Shown here in pieces: positions 21,550-29,874 of a DNA stretch of 36,063 nucleotides. Made by a program: the position numbers and the translations under genes. Under the pieces are notes generated by a model. That model worked only from the letters and a program-made list of their open reading frames with translations, had not been told where the DNA came from and did not search any database. The stretch's first letter is position 1. Each line of letters opens with the position of its first letter. The DNA comes from Actinomycetota bacterium (GTDB taxonomy: Bacteria; Actinomycetota; Thermoleophilia; Gaiellales; Gaiellaceae), in NCBI GenBank assembly GCA_005883355.1, contig VAXG01000106.1, positions 1 to 36,063 of the forward strand. The letters are read 5' to 3'.

Positions 21550-22119
21550 TCACGCGATCGCCTCGAGCCCTTTGAGCGCCCGCCGCGCTCCGACAGCGGC
21601 ACGGAATGTCACCACCGGTTGCCGCGCGAAGCCGCGCAGGAACCCCAGATAGTCGACCTCGCCGTCCGCGGTCGCGCCCTCGGCAACTCCGCCCAAGCGA
21701 TGCGTCGGCGTGTCGCTGATCGCGCGCAGGCAGCCGACGAGGCGGCCGCTTCGCGCGAGTGCGCCCGATTCCATGTCCACTGCGTCGGCCCCGGTGCGAG
21801 CGTGGAGCCGCGCGCGCTCGTCCGGGTCGTCGACGATCCGGGTTGCGCCGAGAATCGTTCCGGTCCGCGCAGGTGACGCTCCGAGCGGACCGCCCTCCCA
21901 AAGGACGGCTCCCGATTCGTCGACCACGCGCGTCGCGTCGATGACGGTGCCGACCGGCAGCGCGCCGGAAAGCGCGCCGGCGATGCCGAACGAGACCAGT
22001 CGCCCCTCAGGCACGCCCTTCGACGCGCCGAGCCCCACCACCGCCGTTCGTCCCAACCGTCGCGCGATTCGCTCCTCGACGGTCATGGCGCACGCAAACG
22101 TCAGCCCGTCAGCGTCCAA
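21550..22119 (-). CDS. Hopanoid-associated nucleoside phosphorylase, HpnG-like
   Basis: A 189-residue member of the nucleoside phosphorylase family. In hopanoid pathways HpnG removes adenine from adenosylhopane to give (phospho)ribosylhopane. Family features include RLVSFGIAGALSGALPVGTVI (about 40-60) and ADAVDMESGALAR (about 110-122), where the Met-Glu pair binds the ribose. It is shorter than typical HpnG (about 200-240 residues), mainly at the N terminus. The TTG start at 22119 overlaps hpnH by 19 bases and keeps GLTFACAMTVEERIAR, which aligns with the usual GLAAEARIAR start; an ATG at 22086 would lose it. Context strongly favours the HpnG role. Confidence 0.82.
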   Translation of the reverse strand: MDADGLTFACAMTVEERIARRLGRTAVVGLGASKGVPEGRLVSFGIAGALSGALPVGTVIDATRVVDESGAVLWEGGPLGASPARTGTILGATRIVDDPDERARLHARTGADAVDMESGALARSGRLVGCLRAISDTPTHRLGGVAEGATADGEVDYLGFLRGFARQPVVTFRAAVGARRALKGLEAIA

Positions 22120-23105
22120 GCCATGCTCCTTGCGCTCTCCTTGACCGAGCCGGCGGCCTCGTACGCGGCCGAAGGCTCGAAACCGGAATGGATCGCACAG
22201 TGCTCACAGCGAGGATCGTTCCCGGGTCCGTACTCCTCCCACTCCATGCCCTCGAGGAGCGCGTCGTAGGTCGGGAAGATCCCGTCGGTGAGCAGGTAGC
22301 ACGGCCCTTTCCAGCCGTACGGATTACGAGTGATCGAGCCCCACGGCGCGCACTTGAGCTTCCGCTCGCCCGTGAGGAACTCCTGGTAGATCGGAGTCGC
22401 GAGCCAGCGATAGCTGCGCTGGCGCGCCACCTTGCGGATGATCCGGAACTTCTCTTCGTGCTCGGCGCGAGTCATCGTCAGCGCCGGGTCGATCTGGGAG
22501 TACTGGTAGCCGGGGGCAATCAGCATCCCGTCGATCCCGACTTCGTTCGTGAGGTAGCCCATCATCTCGAGCACGTCGTCGACTTTGGTCTCCTTGAAGA
22601 TCGTGGTGTTGGTCGTGACGCGGAAGCCGGCCTCGCGCGCCTTTCTGATCGCGTCGACGGCAACGTCCCACAGGCCCGGGTAGTCGCAGATGTAGTCGTG
22701 AATCTCGCGCATGCCGTCGAGATGGACGACGAACGTCATGCGGTAGCTTGGCTTGAAGACGTCGAGGTACTGCTCGAGGCGCAGCGCGTTCGTGCAGAGA
22801 TCGATGTTCTTACCGAGGTCGAGCATGCCGGCCACCACGTCCTCGATGCCCTTGTAGACGAGCGGCTCGCCTCCGCAGATCGAGACCACCGGGGCGGGGC
22901 ACTGTGCACCTGCGTCGATGCACTCCTCGACGGCCAGCCTCGCCTTGTTCGACTCGTACTCGCGGATCTTCCCGCAGCCGATGCACGCGATATTGCAGGC
23001 GAGCGTCGGCTCGAGCATGAGGACGAGCGGGTAGCGCTCCCCCTTGCGCTGCTGAGTGGCGACGTACTTGCCGATCTGGACGGTTGAGCGAAGGGGGAAC
23101 TTCAT
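22101..23105 (-). CDS. hpnH: Adenosylhopane synthase HpnH (radical SAM)
   Basis: Radical SAM enzyme that joins the 5'-deoxyadenosyl group to diploptene, giving adenosylhopane, the first step in extending the hopanoid side chain. The 334-residue protein begins MKFPLRSTVQIGKYV, typical of HpnH. The cluster motif CNIACIGCG holds Cys37, Cys41 and Cys44. A GGEPLVYKGIED segment follows (the SAM-binding GGE). The C-terminal CEHCAIHSGFEPSA is also characteristic. The ATG at 23105 overlaps the cyclase stop (ATGA). Further upstream extension in this frame lies within the cyclase gene and is rejected. Confidence 0.95.
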   Translation of the reverse strand: MKFPLRSTVQIGKYVATQQRKGERYPLVLMLEPTLACNIACIGCGKIREYESNKARLAVEECIDAGAQCPAPVVSICGGEPLVYKGIEDVVAGMLDLGKNIDLCTNALRLEQYLDVFKPSYRMTFVVHLDGMREIHDYICDYPGLWDVAVDAIRKAREAGFRVTTNTTIFKETKVDDVLEMMGYLTNEVGIDGMLIAPGYQYSQIDPALTMTRAEHEEKFRIIRKVARQRSYRWLATPIYQEFLTGERKLKCAPWGSITRNPYGWKGPCYLLTDGIFPTYDALLEGMEWEEYGPGNDPRCEHCAIHSGFEPSAAYEAAGSVKESARSMAWTLTG

Positions 23106-24886
23106 CCGTTGAGCCTTTCTCTCAGGCGCCCGAGGGCGAGGAGCGGGAACGTCAGGCGGTACAGGTGATAGCGGATCATGAAATCGAGGGGAAAGCCAGT
23201 ACCCGTGTAGTGCTGCTCGTCCCAGTCGCCGTCCGGGCGCTGAGACTGGCAAAGATACTCGGCCGTACGCCGCGTAGACAAGCCCTTGGCGGCCCCGCCC
23301 GAGATATAGGCGAGGAGCGCCCAGGCCGTCTGCGACGGGGTCGCGGCACCGCGGCCGCGGGCCGCCGCGTCCCGGTAGGAGAGGATGTCCTCACCGAAGG
23401 CACCACTTGGTTGCTGGACCGAGTCGAGCCACGCCAGTGCCCGGCGGATCGCCGGATGGTCGGCCGGAAGCCCGCAGGCCTCGAGAGCCGGGACCGCGGC
23501 GCCCGTGCCATAGAGGTGATTCACGCCCCAGCGGCCGAACCATGACCCGTCGGTTTCCTGTTCGGCGAGCAGCCAATCGAGGCCGGAGGCAAGCGAAGAC
23601 CCGTACCCATCCTCGTGCCCGAACGCCTCGAGCGCGTGGGCGGTCACGTCGGCACTCGGCTCGTCGGTGACCTTGCCGAAATCGCAGATCGGGAGCCTGT
23701 AGAGCCACAACGCCTCGTTGTCCGCGTCGAATGCCCCCCAGCCGCCACTACGTGACTGCAGGCCGACCATCCAGTCGAGCCCACGCCGCACGGCGTCGTC
23801 GCCCAGGTCGAGCTCGCGGAGCGCCAGGGCGACCACGGCGGTGTCGTCGACGTCCGGGTAGAGGTCGTTGTCGAACTCGAACGACCACCCTCCGGGGGCG
23901 AGGCCGGGCCTGCGAATCGCCCAGTCCCCACGGACGGTCACCTCCTCGCCGAGCAGCCACGAGCCCGCCGCCTGCAGGCGCGGGTCGTCGGCCGGAACCC
24001 CGGCTGCACGCAAGGCGAGCACGGCGAGCGCCGTATCCCAGATCGGGGACTGGCACGCCTCGGGACGAAGGCGATCGCCGTCGCGCACCATGAACCGCTG
24101 CCAGCCGGCGAGGCCGCGCGCAAACGTCTCGTCCTCGAAGCCGTGACCGAGCGCCGCGAGCATGATCAGGGACCACACCCACGGCGGCTGAATCCCACCC
24201 CAGGAGCCGTCGGCCTCCTGCCGCTCGCGCACCCAGTGCTCGGCGACGGCGACTGCACGCCTGCGGCGCTCCGAGAGGCGCGGCATTCCGTGCCCCGCCG
24301 TCTTACGGCCACCGATCTCGCTCAGGTCGATCGCACTCGGCCTGACGGGCTGGAGCGCCTCGACGACCGAGAGCGCGACCATCGTCTGACGGGCCCAGCA
24401 CGCAAAGTCGTAGACGGACAGCGGGCCGTTCGCCGGCAGCAGGATCAGCTCGACGGGGACGTGCGCCAGCCGCCGCCAGGGCCACTGTCCGATCAAGGCG
24501 AGGAACGCACGCGTGAAGATGCGTGTGCGTGCGACACCGCCGCTCCGCCGGATGTACTGGCGCGTCGCGTCGCCGGCGTCGACACCTGCGAGCTTCAGCG
24601 CCGCGTAGGCCTCTACCGTCACGGAGAGGTCCGCCGGGCCCTCGAACCAGATCGACCAGGTCCCGTCCGCGCGGCGGCGCGTGAGCAGCTCGTTGGCGAG
24701 CAGCCGGTCGGTCTCCGCATCGCGTAGGCCCAAGAAGTGGAGTAGGACGAGGTGCTGCGCGATCATCGTCGCGTTCGACTCGAGCTCGCCCTTCCACCAA
24801 CCGTCGGGATGCTGGAGCGAGAGAAGCCGCTCGGCGCCACGGTCGACGGCGGTGTCGATCCCGGTGAGCTCTTGCACGATGGTCAC
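23102..24886 (-). CDS. shc: Squalene-hopene cyclase
   Basis: Cyclises squalene to hopene and hopanol at the membrane surface. The 594-residue protein has the catalytic DVDD acid motif at 345-348 (PDVDDTAVVAL), which protonates squalene. It has several QW-type repeats, for example LQHPDGWW (about 24-31), RQEADGSWGGI (about 222-232), LQSRSGGWGAFD, EQETDGSWFGRWG and SQRPDGDWDEQ. It is slightly shorter than the usual 630 or more residues. The GTG start at 24886 overlaps the HpnE stop (GTGA). The C-terminal YRLTFPLLALGR is typical. Confidence 0.96.
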   Translation of the reverse strand: MTIVQELTGIDTAVDRGAERLLSLQHPDGWWKGELESNATMIAQHLVLLHFLGLRDAETDRLLANELLTRRRADGTWSIWFEGPADLSVTVEAYAALKLAGVDAGDATRQYIRRSGGVARTRIFTRAFLALIGQWPWRRLAHVPVELILLPANGPLSVYDFACWARQTMVALSVVEALQPVRPSAIDLSEIGGRKTAGHGMPRLSERRRRAVAVAEHWVRERQEADGSWGGIQPPWVWSLIMLAALGHGFEDETFARGLAGWQRFMVRDGDRLRPEACQSPIWDTALAVLALRAAGVPADDPRLQAAGSWLLGEEVTVRGDWAIRRPGLAPGGWSFEFDNDLYPDVDDTAVVALALRELDLGDDAVRRGLDWMVGLQSRSGGWGAFDADNEALWLYRLPICDFGKVTDEPSADVTAHALEAFGHEDGYGSSLASGLDWLLAEQETDGSWFGRWGVNHLYGTGAAVPALEACGLPADHPAIRRALAWLDSVQQPSGAFGEDILSYRDAAARGRGAATPSQTAWALLAYISGGAAKGLSTRRTAEYLCQSQRPDGDWDEQHYTGTGFPLDFMIRYHLYRLTFPLLALGRLRERLNG

Positions 24887-26121
24887 GCTGCAACCTTAGT
24901 TGTCAGATCGGACAACACTCGTGCTGCAACTCTTCCGGATCGAACCGCGCTCTCCATCGTCGCGGGCCAGCCGGTCGAGGTCCACGCGCCCGCGCGCGTG
25001 ACGTTGGCACGTGAGGTGAGCGGGCCGGGACGCAGCGCAGCCGTTCCCGGACGAAGCGCGACGGTCGCCTGCGGCTCACGGCTGACGCGGGACCACATAA
25101 GGTCAGCCGGACCGAGACGCTCGGTGAGCTGGGCGGCGATGTGATCGACGAGCTCACGGCCGCGAATGTCCATCAGCTCGGGCACGCCGCTCGACACGAC
25201 TGTGAGGTACTGCCCCTGCTCGGGCCGATGGCCGGTGAGTGCGCCGCGATCGAAAACCCAATGCGCATCGGAACCAAGCAGCGCCGCCAGCGGAACCTTG
25301 AGCAGCGGTCGGTCGAACAGAAGGTGGATGCTGACGATCGGCGACGGCTCGAGTCCCGGGTCCGGCTCGCCCAGCAGCCGCGCCGACTCGACGGGCCCTG
25401 TTGCGACGACGATCGCGTCGGCGTCGACGTCGTCGAGGTCCTCGACTCGAACGCCTGTCTCGACGCTCGCGCCGGCGCGCTCCAGCGTCTTTCGTGCGGC
25501 GTCGCCGTGCATCCAGCCGAGCGGCTTCACCGGCAGCACGAGCTCGCCGCCGCGACGGCCGGCAAGCAGCGCCGTCTGCACCGTGAAGAGGCCCATCGCC
25601 GCGCTCGCCTCCGTGGACGGGAGGTTGAGCGCGGGACGGATGAAGACGTCCCAGAACCGCTCGATCGCGAGCGGCGACTGACCCTTGCTCGACAGAAAAT
25701 CGGCGAATGTCTGGTCGTCATACGCGGCGGGATCGAGGCCGCGCAGCGCAAGCAGCTGCCACAGCAACGGACGGTCACGGAGGGGCAGGTGCGCGTAACG
25801 CGCAAGGAGGATCGACCCCGGCGAGATCCGCGCCCAGCGGCGGCGCTCGTCCACGACGGGCAGGCTCAGGCGCCTGCGACGAACGGAGCCCGACTCTCCG
25901 ATCCGCGCGAGGAACGCCAGGTATTCGGTGAAGCAGCCGAGCGCGATGTGCTGGCCGTTGTCGGGCGGCGGCGCCGGATCGCCGTCGCGCTCCGGCAACG
26001 TCTGCACCGCACCGCCCAACGTCGGCCGACTTTCGAACACGGCGACGTCATGTCCCGCATCGAGCAGGTCGAGCGCGGCCGCGCAGCCGGCCAGCCCCCC
26101 GCCGACGACTGCCGCCTTCAT
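24883..26121 (-). CDS. hpnE: Squalene-associated FAD-dependent oxidoreductase HpnE
   Basis: Works with HpnC and HpnD to turn farnesyl diphosphate into squalene, reducing hydroxysqualene. The 412-residue protein starts with the FAD-binding motif VVGGGLAGCAAALDL (5-19) and the VFESRPTLGGAVQT segment. The C-terminal TSTGWPATMESAVRSGRVAA matches the second flavin-binding block of phytoene desaturase relatives. The ATG at 26121 overlaps the HpnD stop (ATGA); the longer frame to 26352 lies inside HpnD and is rejected. The overlaps with both neighbours support a single transcript. Confidence 0.93.
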   Translation of the reverse strand: MKAAVVGGGLAGCAAALDLLDAGHDVAVFESRPTLGGAVQTLPERDGDPAPPPDNGQHIALGCFTEYLAFLARIGESGSVRRRRLSLPVVDERRRWARISPGSILLARYAHLPLRDRPLLWQLLALRGLDPAAYDDQTFADFLSSKGQSPLAIERFWDVFIRPALNLPSTEASAAMGLFTVQTALLAGRRGGELVLPVKPLGWMHGDAARKTLERAGASVETGVRVEDLDDVDADAIVVATGPVESARLLGEPDPGLEPSPIVSIHLLFDRPLLKVPLAALLGSDAHWVFDRGALTGHRPEQGQYLTVVSSGVPELMDIRGRELVDHIAAQLTERLGPADLMWSRVSREPQATVALRPGTAALRPGPLTSRANVTRAGAWTSTGWPATMESAVRSGRVAARVLSDLTTKVAA

Positions 26122-26936
26122 CGCCGCAGACCTGCGCCGACGATCCGCAGCTTCGTCAGCGCGGACAGTTGCGGCGGTCCGTCGAAGACGTCGAAGCCTC
26201 GCGCCTCGATCCGTTCGAGCGTGGCGCGGTAGAGCCCGGCGAACGTCGAGACGCACAACGAGCTTCGACCATCCAGCGAGCGAAGCAGCCCGAGGCCCTC
26301 CTGCAGATAGACACGGGCGCGCTCTGCCTGGAACGTCAGCAGCGCGCGCCACGCCGCCGTCGCCTTGCCCGCCGCAATGTCGTCCTCCGACACGCCGAAG
26401 GACGCGAGCTCGTCCTGCGGGAGGTAGACGCGGCCGAGCTCCCAGTCTTCTCGGACGTCGCGAATGATGTTGATCAGCTGCAGCGCGATTCCGAGCGTCT
26501 CGGCCCGCTCGACGTCGTCGGAGCCGTAGACGGCGACGCAGGCGACCCCGACCGCGCCCGCGACCTTCGTGCAGTAACCGCGCAGCTCCTCGAAGTCCGC
26601 GTATCGCGTCTGGTCGAGATCCTGCAGGCCACCGTCCACGAGCGCGTGCAGCGCGCGGTCGGGAATCGGGAAGCGGTTGCGCGCGTCGGCGAGCGCCACA
26701 GACATCGCATCGCCTCCGGGCGAGGAAAGCGCTGCGCGCACCTGCTCGAGCTGCTCCCGCTTCTCGTCCACCGGCAGCTCACCGTCCGCGACATCGTCGA
26801 CGCGGCGCGCAAACGCGTAGATCGCGGCGATCGCCCGCCGCTTCTCGCGCGGCAGCACCATGATCCCGTAGGCAAAGTTGCGCGCCCGCCGGCGCGTCAG
26901 GCGTTCGACTTCCGCGTATGCCTGCGCGGCTGTCAT
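26118..26936 (-). CDS. hpnD: Presqualene diphosphate synthase HpnD
   Basis: Trans-isoprenyl diphosphate synthase-fold enzyme that condenses two farnesyl diphosphates to presqualene diphosphate. The 272-residue protein has both aspartate motifs: DDVAD (47-51, in FARRVDDVADGE) and DVRED in NIIRDVREDWELGRVYLP. The segment GYCTKVAGAVG is typical of squalene/phytoene synthases. The ATG at 26936 overlaps the HpnC stop (ATGA), and hpnE follows in the same way. Similarity to HpnC is evident, with duplicated gene order as in other hopanoid clusters. Confidence 0.95.
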   Translation of the reverse strand: MTAAQAYAEVERLTRRRARNFAYGIMVLPREKRRAIAAIYAFARRVDDVADGELPVDEKREQLEQVRAALSSPGGDAMSVALADARNRFPIPDRALHALVDGGLQDLDQTRYADFEELRGYCTKVAGAVGVACVAVYGSDDVERAETLGIALQLINIIRDVREDWELGRVYLPQDELASFGVSEDDIAAGKATAAWRALLTFQAERARVYLQEGLGLLRSLDGRSSLCVSTFAGLYRATLERIEARGFDVFDGPPQLSALTKLRIVGAGLRR

Positions 26937-27730
26937 CTTGCGAACATTGCCAGTGCGAGCCTGGTGCGCGACGGGCGCGGCCGTCCGGTGAACACATCCC
27001 AGTGCGCCGACTCGAGCGCATCGAGCGCCGCAAGGCCACCACGCGCGAAGAGCCCGACTGCCCGTCCCATCCGGCCGCCGATCCACTCCTGGAGCAAACG
27101 GCCCGCGCCGAGCAGGCCCCGCGCCCGCGCCGCCTCGTAGCGGAGCAACTCGAGCAGCTCGGGGCTTGGACGGTCGAGCACGGTTACGCCGAACGTGCGC
27201 CGGTCCTCGAATGGCAGGTACACACGGCCGAGCTCGAGATCGCGCGGCACGTCCTGCAGGAAGTTGACGAGCTGGAGCCCGGTGCAGACGTCGTCGCTCG
27301 CAGCGACTAGCTCGGGCTCGCCGTCGAGGCGCAGCAGCCCGAGCACCAGGCGCCCGACCGGGTCGGCGGAGTGGCGGCAGTACTCCTTCAGATCGTCCCA
27401 GGTCCCGTACCCCGCGATGCTCTGGTCCATCCGGTTCGCCTCGATCAGCCGCTCGAACGGCTCTCTCGGCAGCGAGAACTCGTGGATGGTCGGTGCGAGG
27501 GCGCGCATGACCGGCCACGATGGCTCTCCGGAGTAGCAGGCGGCGAGCTCGTGCTCGAGCTCGTCGAGCGCGGCCGGCCGATCTCCCTCGAGCTCGTCGC
27601 CGAGGATGTCGACGAGGCGGGCGAAGCCGTAGACGGCGCGCAGGTGCGGCCGCAGGCGGCGCGGGAAGAGCACTGAGGCAACGGGGAAGTTCTCCGTCCT
27701 CGCGCGGCGGGCTACGACGGCGACATCCAT
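26933..27730 (-). CDS. hpnC: Hydroxysqualene synthase HpnC
   Basis: Converts presqualene diphosphate to hydroxysqualene, between HpnD and HpnE. The 265-residue protein opens with ARRARTENFPVASVLFP, the HpnC signature region. It has DILGD (41-45) and DVPRD in NFLQDVPRDLELGRVYLP. SADPVGRLVLGLL corresponds to the conserved GYC/S-VG block. The ATG at 27730 is preferred because AGGTGAG lies about 10 bases upstream and the signature follows closely; GTG at 27745 and TTG at 27766 are alternatives. It is the first gene of the hopanoid operon, so the promoter should lie in the 140 bases before it. Confidence 0.93.
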   Translation of the reverse strand: MDVAVVARRARTENFPVASVLFPRRLRPHLRAVYGFARLVDILGDELEGDRPAALDELEHELAACYSGEPSWPVMRALAPTIHEFSLPREPFERLIEANRMDQSIAGYGTWDDLKEYCRHSADPVGRLVLGLLRLDGEPELVAASDDVCTGLQLVNFLQDVPRDLELGRVYLPFEDRRTFGVTVLDRPSPELLELLRYEAARARGLLGAGRLLQEWIGGRMGRAVGLFARGGLAALDALESAHWDVFTGRPRPSRTRLALAMFAR

Positions 27731-27870
27731 CCGCACAAGACTCACCTGCCCGGCCCTGCTGGTCAACCGGCCGGTTTGCCACCGATGGCCGTAAGGTGCT
27801 TCAATCGAGTAGCGCTGGTCTGCCTTGACCCTGCCGCAGGCGCTTCATGAAGCCATTTTCAGGAGGGGGC

Positions 27871-28251
27871 TTGACCGACGACCGGGGGAACATAGAGGGA
27901 GACGGGCTGCGCAAGCACCCTGTGCTGGGCGTGGAGCAAGTCGGCGACGCCTACGTCGTCCGCCTGGGCGGGGAGCTCGATCTGTACAACGCGGCCCAGG
28001 TCCGTGCTGCGCTCGTGGAGGCCTGTGCCCAGGCCCCCGAGCGGATCGTCGTCGACCTCGGCGAGGTCGAGTTCCTCGACTCGACCGCGCTCGGCGTGCT
28101 GATCGAGGCGCGGACGAAGCTCGACAACCGAGGCGGGCTCGTTCTGGCGGCGCCCCGCCTCGAGACGCGGCGCGCGCTGCAGATCTCCGGGCTCGACAAG
28201 CTCTTCGCGGTGCACGACACCGTCCCCGAAGCTCTCGGCGCGAAGGTCTAG
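27871..28251 (+). CDS. STAS-domain anti-sigma factor antagonist
   Basis: A single STAS domain of about 126 residues, of the type that binds anti-sigma kinases in partner-switching systems. Key segments are VVRLGGELDLYNA, VVDLGEVEFLDSTALGVLIEA with the phosphorylatable Ser71, and LDKLFAVHDTVPEAL. The TTG at 27871 is chosen over the ATG at 27847 because a strong AGGAGG (27861-27866) stands just before it. No anti-sigma kinase or phosphatase gene is adjacent, so the partner is elsewhere. The gene is divergent from hpnC and overlaps the MFS stop by four bases. Confidence 0.87.
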   Translation: MTDDRGNIEGDGLRKHPVLGVEQVGDAYVVRLGGELDLYNAAQVRAALVEACAQAPERIVVDLGEVEFLDSTALGVLIEARTKLDNRGGLVLAAPRLETRRALQISGLDKLFAVHDTVPEALGAKV

Positions 28252-29678
28252 TTACCAGCAGGCGCCGTAGACGGTGCCGGTGACATTTCTTCGCGGCGGA
28301 TCAGCGTGATCGCCGCGATGAACGCGAGGACGCCGAACACGGCCAAACCCCAGAAGGCCCAGCTGTAGCCACCCGTCAAGGCGACCGGCAGCGATTTGCC
28401 GTCTAGGCGAAGCGATTTGAAGTGACTCGTGAAGATCGTCGACGCGACAGCAGTTCCCAGGGCGCCGCCGATCTGCTGTGACGTGTTGATGAGCCCGGAG
28501 GCCAATCCCGCCTCGCGCTCGACGACGCCGGCGAGCGCGGCGATCGAGACAGGGACGAACGCGAACGCTATCCCGACACCGACCATCACGTAGCCGGGCA
28601 GGAGGTTGGAGACGAAACTCCCGTGCACCGGGATCTGCGAGTACCAGATCATCGCGCCCGTGAGCAGTGCGAGGCCGATCGCGATGATCGGCCTCGGCCC
28701 GAACCTCGTCGTCAAGGCCTGCGCGACTCCCGCGGCGACGACGGCCGTGCCCGCGGTCGCGACGAACGTGACGCCGGTCTTCAGAGCCGAATAGCCGAGG
28801 ACGTTCTGCACATAGAGGGTGAGCAGGAAGAAGTTGGCGAAGATCACCGAACCGAGAAGCAGACCGACGACGTTTGCGCCCGCGACCGTACGCACGCGGA
28901 AGATGTGGAACGGCATCAGCGGGTCGTGAACACGACGCTCGTTGACGAGAAATCCAACGAGCAGTGCCCCCGAAGCCACGAGCAGGAGAATCGTCCTCGC
29001 GGTCGCCCAGCCCACATCGGGCGCTCTCGAGATGGTGTAGACGAGCAAGGCCAGGCCCCCGCTGACGAGGACCGCGCCGAGGGCGTCGTAGCTCCGCTCG
29101 GCGCCTTCGCGCTTGCTTTCGGGGACAATGCGAGGCGTCAAGGCGAGCACCAGCGCACCGACCGGCACGTTGACGAAGAAGATCCATTCCCAGCCCAGGT
29201 ACTTCGTCAGCACGCCGCCGGCGAGCACGCCCACAGCCGCGCCGCTGCCGCCTAGTGCGCCCCAGATTCCCAGGGCCTTGTTTCGCTCCGCGCCCTCCTC
29301 GAAGCTCGTCATGACGATCGAGAGCGCGGCAGGCGTGATGATGGCGCCGCCGAGTCCCTGCACCGCTCGAGCCACGATCAGCATCCCCTCGGATGAAGCG
29401 AGCCCGCAGACGAGCGAGGCGATCGAGAACAACGCCACGCCGACCATGAACACCCGTCGCCGGCCGAGCAGATCCGCGGCGCGCCCGGCCAGAAGGAGGA
29501 AGCCGCCGAAGGCGATCGAGTACGCCGTGATGACCCACTGCAGGTTCTCGCGCGAGAAATGAAGGGCGCGGCTGATCGACGGGAGCGCGACGTTGACGAT
29601 CGAGACGTCGAGGATGGTCATGAAAAACGCCGTCGCGACGACGGCGAGGATCCTCCAGCGGTGCGGGTTCGACGGCAT
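28248..29678 (-). CDS. MFS transporter, DHA2 (EmrB/QacA) family, 14 TM
   Basis: Proton-driven drug/solute exporter in the cytoplasmic membrane. The 476-residue length and about 14 hydrophobic helices fit the DHA2 branch. Diagnostic segments are TILDVSIVNVALPSI in helix 1, GRAADLLGRRRVF (motif A loop), RAVQGLGGAIITPAAL (motif B), and PVGALVLALTPRIVPES after helix 6. Substrate cannot be predicted. The start is ATG at 29678. Downstream it is convergent with the STAS gene, overlapping by four bases. Upstream lie the palindromic repeats at 29725-29806. No regulator gene is adjacent. Confidence 0.9.
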   Translation of the reverse strand: MPSNPHRWRILAVVATAFFMTILDVSIVNVALPSISRALHFSRENLQWVITAYSIAFGGFLLLAGRAADLLGRRRVFMVGVALFSIASLVCGLASSEGMLIVARAVQGLGGAIITPAALSIVMTSFEEGAERNKALGIWGALGGSGAAVGVLAGGVLTKYLGWEWIFFVNVPVGALVLALTPRIVPESKREGAERSYDALGAVLVSGGLALLVYTISRAPDVGWATARTILLLVASGALLVGFLVNERRVHDPLMPFHIFRVRTVAGANVVGLLLGSVIFANFFLLTLYVQNVLGYSALKTGVTFVATAGTAVVAAGVAQALTTRFGPRPIIAIGLALLTGAMIWYSQIPVHGSFVSNLLPGYVMVGVGIAFAFVPVSIAALAGVVEREAGLASGLINTSQQIGGALGTAVASTIFTSHFKSLRLDGKSLPVALTGGYSWAFWGLAVFGVLAFIAAITLIRREEMSPAPSTAPAGN

Positions 29679-29724
29679 GACCGCTTAGGTTAATGGTCGA
29701 GCCCGAGATCCCAAAGGGAGTGAC

Positions 29725-29806
29725 GTCCCGAACTGCAAGGGCCTGACCCCAGCTCTTAGAGTCTCGTCCCGAACTGCAAGGGTCTGACCCCAGCTCTTCG
29801 GGTCAG
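29725..29806. repeat. Tandem 41-base repeat with GGGTCTGACCC cores
   Basis: Two direct units (29725-29765 and 29766-29806) begin GTCCCGAACTGCAAGGG and continue CTGACCCCAGCTCTT. The palindromic core is GGGCCTGACCC in the first and GGGTCTGACCC in the second (near 29739-29749 and 29780-29790). It is the same element type as at 5111-5210. It lies in the 196-base gap between the MFS transporter and the solute-binding protein genes. Confidence 0.78.
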
Positions 29807-29827
29807 GTCGCGTTCCAAACGACGAGG

Positions 29828-29859
29828 CTGCGGGCGGCCGCGTTGATGGCCGCCCGCAG
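29828..29859 (-). terminator. Strong hairpin after the sugar-binding protein gene
   Basis: CTGCGGGCGGCC (29828-29839) and GGCCGCCCGCAG (29848-29859) form a perfect 12-base stem with an 8-base loop, 16 bases past the stop of the solute-binding protein gene. The following minus-strand sequence has only a short TTT, so efficiency as an intrinsic terminator is uncertain. Confidence 0.6.
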
Positions 29860-29874
29860 TCGCTTGGCGCGAGC

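Noticed and set aside
25141-26232. Plus-strand open frame of 363 codons antisense to hpnE
   Set aside because: Shadow of hpnE and hpnD; low-complexity charged composition and no domain. The minus-strand genes have intact catalytic motifs and coupled overlaps.
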